From Cytophagales bacterium (GTDB lineage Bacteria > Bacteroidota > Bacteroidia > Cytophagales > Spirosomataceae): DNA of 9,720 nucleotides. Position 1 is the stretch's first letter; the number at the start of each line of letters is the position of its first letter. The translations under genes and the position numbers were made by a program. The notes beneath the pieces were generated by a model. The model worked only from the letters and a program-made list of their open reading frames with translations, was not told the origin of the DNA and did no database searches. Below, one piece after another: positions 1 to 5,551 of this stretch. The DNA is taken from contig JAGWUO010000022.1 of assembly GCA_028868395.1 (NCBI GenBank), positions 1-9,720 on the forward strand. Direction: 5' to 3'.

Positions 1-1
1 G

Positions 2-256
2 CACTTGTTTGGCAGTTTAGGTATCCTTTCTTTTTTAACGGGATCATGCCTGACGATGTACCTCATTGGGGAGAAATTATACAACATCGCCTATAATTTA
101 AAGTACCGCAATGTCACAGATAACCCGCTATTCTTTTTAGCACTTGTGGCCATCATATTGGGCGTACAACTCTTTTTAGCTGGATTTATCGGGGAGTTAT
201 TAATTACAAACTCTGATAAAACGACGAATTATCAAATCAAGGAAGAAATATCCTAA
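2..256 (+). CDS. C-terminal fragment of a family 2 (polyprenyl-phosphate type) glycosyltransferase
   Basis: The gene is cut by the left edge; about 84 C-terminal residues remain. The visible part begins His-Leu-Phe-Gly-Ser-Leu-Gly, followed by a hydrophobic segment, a short loop with YLIGEKLYNIAYNLKYR, a second hydrophobic segment (about PLFFLALVAIILGVQLFLAG), then GFIGELL and a polar tail. This two-helix ending, with a Gly-Ile/Leu-Leu-Gly-x-Gln-Leu pattern and a GELL close, is typical of DPM1/GtrB-like GT2 enzymes that transfer a sugar from a nucleotide donor to a polyprenyl phosphate at the inner membrane. The catalytic domain lies outside the window, so substrate and acceptor cannot be judged. 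The TTG near the left edge is an internal Leu codon rather than a start. The stop is only 2 bp before the next ATG, so it is probably cotranscribed with tcdA. Confidence 0.75.
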   Translation, partial: HLFGSLGILSFLTGSCLTMYLIGEKLYNIAYNLKYRNVTDNPLFFLALVAIILGVQLFLAGFIGELLITNSDKTTNYQIKEEIS

Positions 257-258
257 TT

Positions 259-1050
259 ATGCCAAACAATGATCTAAGCTGGCTAAGCCGCTCTGAACTC
301 TTGATCGGACCGGAAGGGATCGATAAATTACAAAAATCACACGTTTTAGTTGTCGGATTAGGCGGAGTAGGCTCCTTTGCCGCTGAATTCATCGCCCGTT
401 CAGGTGTAGGTCGAATGACCATCGTCGATGGAGATGTAGTGGATCCGACTAATCGAAACAGACAACTACCTGCTTTAGCGACAAACCATGGGGTTTCCAA
501 AGCCCAAATCATGGCCGAACGCCTTCAAGCCATCAACCCTGCCCTCGAATTAACGGCTATCGAACAATTTCTAAGTCCTGAAGAGGCAAAGAACTTGTTA
601 GAGACGACAAAATTCGATTATGTCATGGACTGCATTGATTCCGTTACACCCAAAGTCACCTTGCTAAAAACGGCTTACGATTTAGGATTTAAAATTGCAA
701 GTTCGATGGGCGCAGGCGGAAAAATGGATCCAACGAAAATTAGAACAGCTGATTTATTTGATACCCGCGAATGTTATTTGGCCTCCCTAGTGCGCAAACG
801 CATTCGCAAGATGGGTGTGGGTAAAGGGATTAAGACGGTTTTTTCTTTGGAAAAAGTCAAAGACGAGTCACTTATCTTGACAGACGGAAGTAACTTCAAG
901 AAGTCTGCCTACGGAACTATTTCTTATTTACCAGCTGCCTTTGGAGGCGTTGTCGCATCGATTGTCATTCGTGATCTTTTGGACGAGCCAATCCCGATGG
1001 AGAAGAAACTTAAATTACCTAAAAAGAATGATCAAAATAGGCGTCATTAA
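259..1050 (+). CDS. tcdA: tRNA threonylcarbamoyladenosine dehydratase (E1-like, TcdA/CsdL)
   Basis: This 263-residue E1/ThiF-superfamily protein is expected to use ATP to dehydrate t6A37 of ANN-decoding tRNAs into the cyclic form ct6A in the cytoplasm. The N-terminal ADSRF-like start (LSRSELLIGPEGIDKL) is followed by the Rossmann nucleotide loop GLGGVGS (33-39), the DGD motif (57-59), TNRNRQ (64-69) that contacts ATP in the superfamily, GVSKAQ and AINP, the DCID segment (124-127), GAGGKMDP (151-158), and the family's C-terminal basic stretch (RKRIRKMGVGKGIK). These, and the absence of the Cys-rich zinc clusters of MoeB/ThiF/UBA enzymes, support TcdA over a sulfur-carrier adenylyltransferase. 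The ATG 2 bp after the previous stop gives the full family N terminus. Its 3' end overlaps the mog gene by 23 bp, which suggests coupled translation. MoeB is the main alternative because a Mo-cofactor gene follows, but the sequence favours TcdA. Confidence 0.9.
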   Translation: MPNNDLSWLSRSELLIGPEGIDKLQKSHVLVVGLGGVGSFAAEFIARSGVGRMTIVDGDVVDPTNRNRQLPALATNHGVSKAQIMAERLQAINPALELTAIEQFLSPEEAKNLLETTKFDYVMDCIDSVTPKVTLLKTAYDLGFKIASSMGAGGKMDPTKIRTADLFDTRECYLASLVRKRIRKMGVGKGIKTVFSLEKVKDESLILTDGSNFKKSAYGTISYLPAAFGGVVASIVIRDLLDEPIPMEKKLKLPKKNDQNRRH

Positions 1051-1543
1051 TGTGTCTGACCGGGCAAGTGCGGGTATCTACGAAGATATTCCAGGCAAGG
1101 CCGTAGTCGAATTATTGAAAGAATACCTAGAATCCGATTTCGAGGTGGTTTATGCCGTCGTACCTGACGAACAGGATCAATTGGAATCAAAGATGATCGA
1201 GATGTCCGAGGAAGTTTGTCTTCTGGTGACAACGGGGGGAACTGGCCCCGCCTTACGCGATGTCACCCCTGAGGCGACAGAAGCTGTTTGTCAAAAGATG
1301 ATGCCAGGTTTTGGCGAATTAATGCGCTCTGTAAGCCTACAATATGTTCCCACGGCCATTCTAAGCCGTCAAACAGCGGGCATTCGCAACCAAACCTTAA
1401 TCTTGAATTTACCTGGAAAACCAAAAGCCATTAGACAATGCTTAGAGGCCGTTTTCCCAGCTATTCCCTATTGCATCGACTTAATTGGTGGACCTTTTTT
1501 AGTGTGTAGGGAGGAAAATATGAAGGCTTTTAGGCCGAAATAG
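1028..1543 (+). CDS. mog: Molybdopterin adenylyltransferase (MogA-like)
   Basis: This 171-residue protein of the MoCF_biosynth fold is expected to adenylate molybdopterin to MPT-AMP, the step before Mo insertion by MoeA. Visible family motifs are the N-terminal strand IKIGVINVSDRASAG (2-16), the nucleotide/pterin-binding TTGGTG (68-73), RDVTPEAT (77-84), and the C-terminal NLPGKPKAI with LIGGP. The start is taken at the ATG within the 3' end of tcdA (23-bp overlap), because the homologous region begins exactly there; a longer frame starting near 941 only reads tcdA out of frame. It is slightly shorter than E. coli MogA (about 195 residues) but has the same core. No other cofactor gene (moaA, moeA, moaE) is visible here, so the link to Mo rests on family membership. 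CinA-like or MoaB proteins are weaker alternatives. The stop codon lies inside the terminator hairpin. Confidence 0.85.
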   Translation: MIKIGVINVSDRASAGIYEDIPGKAVVELLKEYLESDFEVVYAVVPDEQDQLESKMIEMSEEVCLLVTTGGTGPALRDVTPEATEAVCQKMMPGFGELMRSVSLQYVPTAILSRQTAGIRNQTLILNLPGKPKAIRQCLEAVFPAIPYCIDLIGGPFLVCREENMKAFRPK

Positions 1544-1559
1544 CCCACAGGGCTATTTT
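1538..1559 (+). terminator. Hairpin terminator of the GT2-tcdA-mog unit, overlapping the mog stop codon
   Basis: AAATAGCCC (1538-1546) and GGGCTATTT (1550-1558) form a perfect 9-bp stem around the 3-nt loop ACA. The TAG stop of mog is inside the left arm. The right arm ends in TTTT, giving only a short U tract, so termination strength is uncertain. Its position right at the end of the plus-strand unit, facing a convergent gene, supports a terminator role. Confidence 0.65.
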
Positions 1560-1623
1560 CAAAGTTCAAATTGCAAAGTTCAAAGTTCAATTCTGATCTT
1601 TGCTCTTTGCTCTTTGCTCTTTG
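1560..1623. repeat. Symmetric inverted array of 7-bp CAAAGtt / ctCTTTG units between convergent genes
   Basis: The left half has CAAAG at 1560, 1574 and 1581, with a degenerate CAAAT at 1567. The right half has CTTTG at 1598, 1605, 1612 and 1619. Both halves have a strict 7-bp period and all pairs share one centre near 1591.5, so CAAAG and CTTTG units face each other in register. RNA from either strand could fold into a long interrupted hairpin. It fills the gap between the mog hairpin and the stop of the minus-strand aminotransferase. I infer a bidirectional terminator or transcript-end structure, or a member of a dispersed intergenic repeat family. Confidence 0.7.
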
Positions 1624-1626
1624 ATA

Positions 1627-2442
1627 TCAGCTTTCATGCGCTAGCAAAAGCTGATACAACCTCTCCGTCACTTTACCCCTCTTCCCATCTCCTATCTGCT
1701 TTCCATCAATGGAGAAAATAGGCAAAACACGCTTCGTACTACCGGTGGTGAAGACTTCATCAGCGTTCATAAAATCCGCTAGAGTACATTTACCCACTCG
1801 AACTTCATAAACCGAGGAAGCTAAGGCTATCACTTTTTTACGGGTAATTCCCTCCAAAATATGATCTGCAGGTGTATGAATGACTCCGTCTTTGACATAA
1901 AATAAATTAGAACGGGACGATTCCGAGACACCAAACTCAGGAGTATGGTAAATCAAATCATCGCCTCCAGCTGTACGAACTGCAGGCATTTCACGTAAAG
2001 CGAAGGCATAATTCAGCGATTTAATATCCGCCATTTCACGCTTGTATTCGCGACTCATTAAGCGCATTCCTGCGGTAGGTTCCGCGAATGAGAAAACGCC
2101 TGGAAAAATATACAATTCAGAATCCCCTACCGGATCGAAACCATTAGAGCTAAAACCTGCTGTTAAGACCAATTTGACTCCAAGGCAGGGATCTACAGAT
2201 TGAGCTGCGATCTCATTAATTAAAGTAGCTAGAGACTCTTTAGAATAACTATGTGGCAAACCCATTTTAGAAGCCGAACTCAAAAAACGATCTAAGTGAT
2301 CCGACATAAAGATGGGCTTCCCAGCCATAATGCGGAAGAAATCGAAGATGCCAAAGCCACGTAAGAAACCAACATCCTTAATGGACACGGTCACCTGATC
2401 GGGGTCTTGCCATTGGCCTTTATAATAAATGGGATATGCCAT
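1627..2442 (-). CDS. pabC: Class IV PLP aminotransferase, probably 4-amino-4-deoxychorismate lyase
   Basis: This 271-residue fold-type IV PLP enzyme is close to the usual length of PabC, D-amino-acid and branched-chain aminotransferases. Family features are the N-terminal GFLRGFGIFDFFR block (25-37), HLDRF (49-53), the Schiff-base lysine K141 in the KSLNY motif (141-145), and E174 in ESSRSNLF, the PLP ring-nitrogen contact. GITRKKVI and a TGSTKRVLPI segment near the C terminus match the phosphate-binding end. Class IV enzymes are hard to separate by sequence alone. The call as aminodeoxychorismate lyase, which releases pyruvate and p-aminobenzoate, rests on its 23-bp overlap with folP, whose substrate is p-aminobenzoate. 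IlvE or a D-alanine aminotransferase remain possible. Its ATG lies inside the end of folP, so translation is probably coupled, and transcription comes from upstream of folP. The heptad inverted repeat follows its stop. Confidence 0.75.
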   Translation of the reverse strand: MAYPIYYKGQWQDPDQVTVSIKDVGFLRGFGIFDFFRIMAGKPIFMSDHLDRFLSSASKMGLPHSYSKESLATLINEIAAQSVDPCLGVKLVLTAGFSSNGFDPVGDSELYIFPGVFSFAEPTAGMRLMSREYKREMADIKSLNYAFALREMPAVRTAGGDDLIYHTPEFGVSESSRSNLFYVKDGVIHTPADHILEGITRKKVIALASSVYEVRVGKCTLADFMNADEVFTTGSTKRVLPIFSIDGKQIGDGKRGKVTERLYQLLLAHES

Positions 2443-3289
2443 TTTGTTGTAATTTTTGAACTAAATGTATGGTTTCTTTGGCCTCTTTCACATCATGGAC
2501 CCGCAAAATGGAAGCCCCTTGCAATAAAGCAACCGTGTGTAAAACGGAGGATCCATTCAATGCTTCATCCGCAGAAATGCCTAATTCTTTCCAAATCATG
2601 GTCTTACGCGACAAGCCTGCTAAGATGGGCGCACCTAGTAATCTAAAAGAGCGTAAATGGGCTAATAATTGATAATTATGATCCAATGATTTAGAGAATC
2701 CAAAACCTGGGTCCACAATCAAATCCTTGAAGCCGCGCGAACGTAACTCCTGTACTTTGGGTAATAAATTGTGTAATACCTCCGCCACCACATTTTGATA
2801 ATCAGGCACTTCGTGTACCTGCTCAAAACGACCTACGCTGTGACTCAGAATATAAGGAACTTGATTTTCAACGATGTAATCGAAGACACCTTCGTCCATT
2901 TGACCAGCACCAATGTCATTAAACAAATGTGCGCCAGCCGCTATAGCAGCCTTTGCCACCGCCACGCGGTAGGTATCGATGGAAATAATAACAGTAGGAA
3001 AGGCGAATGCAATCGCAGAAATGATGGGCAAAACCCGATCGATTTCCTCCTGTGTACTAACAGGCGCTGCACCGGGTCTGGTCGAATGACCACCTATGTC
3101 CAAAATCAAGGCACCAGCTGCGATCATCTCAGTAGCCTGCTTCATGGCTAAATCAACCGAAGTTACGCGACTGCCTTCGTAAAAGGAATCGGGGGTAATG
3201 TTTAAAATTCCCATGATTTGGGGCTTCGAAAAATCAAGCAATTGCCCATTTAAACGGATTGTTTGACTTGTGGAAAAAAGAGCGTCCAA
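2420..3289 (-). CDS. folP: Dihydropteroate synthase
   Basis: This 289-residue cytoplasmic TIM-barrel enzyme joins p-aminobenzoate to 6-hydroxymethyl-7,8-dihydropterin diphosphate; it is the sulfonamide target. All core motifs are present: IMGILNITPDSF (25-36, with N30), DIGGHSTRPGA (64-74), SIDTYR (103-108, with D105), FND (123-125), DPGFGFSK (193-200), GLSRK (225-229) and RVHDV (263-267). An oddity is the loop near 146-164: the H-M-x-G-x-P pattern expected in many homologues reads HSVGRF here, keeping H150 and G153 only. The start is the TTG at 3289; the only early ATG (M26) would delete the first strand, and an in-frame stop lies about 21 bp upstream of the TTG, so a rare start codon seems required. 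It overlaps the putative pabC by 23 bp, forming a p-aminobenzoate-use pair, and is divergent from the DUF1599 gene across 74 bp. Confidence 0.93.
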   Translation of the reverse strand: MDALFSTSQTIRLNGQLLDFSKPQIMGILNITPDSFYEGSRVTSVDLAMKQATEMIAAGALILDIGGHSTRPGAAPVSTQEEIDRVLPIISAIAFAFPTVIISIDTYRVAVAKAAIAAGAHLFNDIGAGQMDEGVFDYIVENQVPYILSHSVGRFEQVHEVPDYQNVVAEVLHNLLPKVQELRSRGFKDLIVDPGFGFSKSLDHNYQLLAHLRSFRLLGAPILAGLSRKTMIWKELGISADEALNGSSVLHTVALLQGASILRVHDVKEAKETIHLVQKLQQNGISHLL

Positions 3290-3315
3290 ATCGAGTGAAT
3301 TTAGGATAATTTAAA

Positions 3316-3323
3316 TAATTTTG
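3316..3323 (+). promoter_or_regulatory. Candidate Bacteroidota -7 promoter element upstream of the DUF1599 gene
   Basis: TAATTTTG matches the Bacteroidota -7 consensus TAnnTTTG exactly and lies 40 bp before the ATG at 3364, which predicts a 5' leader of roughly 30-35 nt. No good -33 TTTG is visible at the usual distance (the nearest is a TTTAGG that is too close), so the call rests on the -7 element and its position. It would drive the DUF1599, BT_3928-type and aroK genes. No exact match is visible for the divergent folP. Confidence 0.45.
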
Positions 3324-3363
3324 TAGGCTATAAAAACGTGAGCATCGTCTAAAAACTGATTCT

Positions 3364-3942
3364 ATGAATAGGGACTCAACGCCTTCCCAAACCGAAATCG
3401 AATATCGCCAAGTAATTTCATACTGCAAAGCCTTGTTTGATAAAAAAAACAAAGATTACGGGACTTCATGGAGAATTTTACGACTACCTAGCCTTACGGA
3501 CCAAATCTTCATCAAAGCCCAACGCATTCGCAGCATCCAAGAAAAAGGAGCGCAAAAGATCGAGGATGGCATCGAGGGAGAATTCATTGGAATTATCAAC
3601 TATTGTATCATCGCGCTTATTCAAAAATCGCTGGAAGGTTCTGATCAAATGGAATTTGCACCAGAGGAATTAGGCCGCATTTACGATGAGCAAGTAGAAA
3701 TCACTTTGGAATTATTGCGCAACAAAAACCACGATTACGGCGAGGCTTGGCGGGATATGCGCATCAGCAGTATGACGGATTTAATCCTAATGAAGATCTT
3801 CCGTACGAAACAAATTGAAAACAATGACGGCAAAACATTGGTTTCAGAAGGCGTGGAAGCTAATTACCAAGACATGCTTAATTACGCCGTATTCTGCTTG
3901 ATCACATTGAAAGGCGAGCAACAGCAGCAACAACAGCAATAA
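3364..3942 (+). CDS. DUF1599 (nucleotide-modification-associated domain 1) protein with two tandem domain copies
   Basis: This 192-residue soluble, largely helical protein contains the same domain twice. Copy 1 has N29-K-D31-Y-G33, W36-R37, S43-T45-D46, K51, R54, G69-x-E71 and N79-Y80. Copy 2 has N122-H-D124-Y-G126, W129-R130, S136-T138-D139, K144, R147, G163-x-E165 and N173-Y174, offset by 93-94 residues. This is the DUF1599 family, which Pfam names nucleotide modification associated domain 1; no reaction is established as far as I know. The conserved Asp, Glu, Lys and Arg suggest a nucleotide or phosphate ligand, but that is inference. The protein ends in seven Gln encoded by a CAA/CAG run (3919-3939), probably a disordered tail prone to length change. 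Its TAA shares an A with the next ATG (TAATG), so it is coupled to the BT_3928-type gene. From memory, this pairing beside folP recurs in Bacteroidota. Confidence 0.85.
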   Translation: MNRDSTPSQTEIEYRQVISYCKALFDKKNKDYGTSWRILRLPSLTDQIFIKAQRIRSIQEKGAQKIEDGIEGEFIGIINYCIIALIQKSLEGSDQMEFAPEELGRIYDEQVEITLELLRNKNHDYGEAWRDMRISSMTDLILMKIFRTKQIENNDGKTLVSEGVEANYQDMLNYAVFCLITLKGEQQQQQQQ

Positions 3943-5024
3943 TGACCAAAATCGCGAAGATTTTATTGGTGGGGATTTTCATCTTCTCAGGTCTCATTAA
4001 GTTGAACGACCCGATTGGGACCCAACTAAAACTAGAAGAATACTTCGAAGTATTCTCGGTGGACTTTGCGTTTATGGCGGGCTTTTGGAAGTTTTGGATT
4101 CCCTACGCACTCTTTTTATCCATTCTTTTAAGTAGTTTAGAAATTGTGTTAGCGGTAGCGCTTGCGCTAAATTACCGCATCAAACAGACCTTATATGCCT
4201 TTGTAGGCATCCTAGCTTTCTTCGGTTTCTTAACTTTCTATTCGGCCTATTTCAATAAGGTAACGGACTGTGGCTGTTTTGGCGAAACGATCAAATTAAC
4301 GCCTTGGACATCTTTTGGAAAAGATATTTTCTTACTTGTCCTTACGGCCATATTACTGATAGCAAAGAAACCGGAAGATAGGAAAACCGGTAAATGGGTT
4401 GCTGCAACAGCCATCGTCAGTATCGCATTAGGCACATTCTGTTATTTCCATCTACCTATCAGCGATGGATTACCATATGCGGTAGGCGACCATATTCCTA
4501 CGAATATGAAAGAAAGGGAGCCATTAAAATTCTCCTATACCTACAAGATTAAAGGCGTCGAAACAGAGTTAAACGAGATGCCTACGGACACAACGGCCCA
4601 ATTCATCTCGATGAAAGCAACGAATGAAAAAGAAGCAAGGCCATTGATAACAGACTATCAATTGTGGGCTGAGGGAGATACGACTAATTACACACAAGAA
4701 AGCTTTAAAGGGGCGAAATTGATGGTCATTATCCCGAACATTCACCACATGAATGAGGGAGCTTTACCGCAAATTGAAAAGCTAACGAAAGGTTTGAAAA
4801 ACATCACCGTTTGGTTAGTTTCGGCCTCTTCTGATGCAGAAGTCAACGCTTTACGTCATAAATACCAATTAGCGTTCCCGGCGCTTTCTGCCGATACGAA
4901 AATACTTAAAACAATCGTTCGCTCTAGCCCAGGATTGTGGTTATTGAAGGATGGAACGGTCAAAGGAAAATGGTCTTCCTATGCCCTACCCTCTACGGAT
5001 GAGATTCAACAAAGCCTAGAATAA
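3942..5024 (+). CDS. BT_3928-type DoxX/MauE-like membrane protein with a C-terminal thioredoxin-like domain
   Basis: This 360-residue inner-membrane protein has about five hydrophobic helices near residues 4-20, 43-77, 83-104, 128-141 and 152-173. The N-terminal FSGLIKLNDPIG (15-26) and KLEEYF (30-35) are hallmarks of the Bacteroidota BT_3928 branch of DoxX-like proteins. A DCGCFG motif (109-114) followed by LTPWTSFGKD (119-128) resembles the MauE/DoxX redox-linked loop and supplies a Cys pair. Residues from about 185 onward are soluble; 250-360 look like a thioredoxin-like fold (SFKGAKLMVIIPN, then VSASSD, a PALSAD strand and SSPGLWLLKDG), but the active-site CxxC is missing and the equivalent place reads NIHHMNEG. 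Oxidative or electron-transfer function is inference; the family is uncharacterised to my knowledge. It overlaps the DUF1599 stop by 1 bp, and aroK follows after 8 bp. The family call is firm, the function is not. Confidence 0.8.
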   Translation: MTKIAKILLVGIFIFSGLIKLNDPIGTQLKLEEYFEVFSVDFAFMAGFWKFWIPYALFLSILLSSLEIVLAVALALNYRIKQTLYAFVGILAFFGFLTFYSAYFNKVTDCGCFGETIKLTPWTSFGKDIFLLVLTAILLIAKKPEDRKTGKWVAATAIVSIALGTFCYFHLPISDGLPYAVGDHIPTNMKEREPLKFSYTYKIKGVETELNEMPTDTTAQFISMKATNEKEARPLITDYQLWAEGDTTNYTQESFKGAKLMVIIPNIHHMNEGALPQIEKLTKGLKNITVWLVSASSDAEVNALRHKYQLAFPALSADTKILKTIVRSSPGLWLLKDGTVKGKWSSYALPSTDEIQQSLE

Positions 5025-5032
5025 ATACCAGA

Positions 5033-5551
5033 ATGAAGAATATCTATTTAGTAGGAATGCCCTCCTCGGGTAAAAGTACCTTGGGAAAAGAATTAGCAAA
5101 GAATATTGGTTACTCCTTCATGGACATGGATAAGTTGATTGAGACCCGTGAACAGAAGACAGTGTCTGAGATTTTTTCGAATTTTGGCGAGGCGCATTTT
5201 CGCGAAATAGAAAAAAAGACGTTGCGTGGTTTTCAACCTGATCAATCGATGGTGATTGCAACGGGTGGCGGGGTACCTTGCTTTAATGACAACATGGACT
5301 TCATCAAACAAAATGGAGTGAGCATCTTCTTGAATGTGGATGTGAATGATTTAGCGACTCGTTTGTACAAAGCACAAGGCAACAATCGTCCTTTGTTAGA
5401 TAAAACCCAAAGTGAAGAAGTGGTGATCGCCTCCATCAAAAAAACCTTTGAAGAACGTCTTCCTTTTTATCAGCAAGCTGATATACAAGTAGACGGAGAA
5501 ATCACCGTTAGCCAGTTACTTTGGCTATTAGATCAATACCTTCCCGTTTAG
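5033..5551 (+). CDS. aroK: Shikimate kinase
   Basis: This 172-residue cytoplasmic P-loop kinase phosphorylates the 3-OH of shikimate with ATP on the way to chorismate. It has the Walker A loop GMPSSGKST (8-16), the substrate/Mg residues D31 and D33 in MDMDKLIE, the shikimate-binding R57 in HFREIE, the GGG turn of ATGGGVP (78-80), the lid arginine R119 in NNRPLL, and R142 in ERLPFY. Length and motif spacing are normal for AroK/AroL. It is last in the unit, 8 bp after the BT_3928-type gene. Chorismate feeds both aromatic amino acids and p-aminobenzoate, so it is metabolically linked to the nearby folP/pabC pair. Its TAG overlaps the stop of the convergent barrel gene by 3 bp, with no intergenic space; a hairpin about 40 bp further on may end its transcript. 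Confidence 0.95.
   Translation: MKNIYLVGMPSSGKSTLGKELAKNIGYSFMDMDKLIETREQKTVSEIFSNFGEAHFREIEKKTLRGFQPDQSMVIATGGGVPCFNDNMDFIKQNGVSIFLNVDVNDLATRLYKAQGNNRPLLDKTQSEEVVIASIKKTFEERLPFYQQADIQVDGEITVSQLLWLLDQYLPV

Noticed and set aside
941..1027. Upstream-extended start for the mog gene, adding 29 residues
   Set aside because: The extension reads tcdA coding sequence out of frame and has no resemblance to MogA; the family N terminus (IKIGVINVSD) begins at the ATG at 1028.
1560..1623. CRISPR-like or VNTR-coding interpretation of the heptad repeats
   Set aside because: Units are 7 bp with no spacers, inverted about a centre, and lie between stop codons, so neither a CRISPR array nor coding repeats fit.
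2795..3151. 118-codon open frame on the plus strand
   Set aside because: It lies wholly antisense inside folP, whose motifs are complete, and its translation shows no family features.
3286..3293. Minus-strand near match to TAnnTTTG (TCGATTTG) as the folP promoter
   Set aside because: It lacks the TA and overlaps the proposed TTG start, so transcription would begin inside the gene.
5509..5527. Stem TAGCCA/TGGCTA near the end of aroK as a minus-strand terminator for the barrel gene
   Set aside because: The stem is only 6 bp and no U run follows it on the minus strand; it is not distinguishable from chance.
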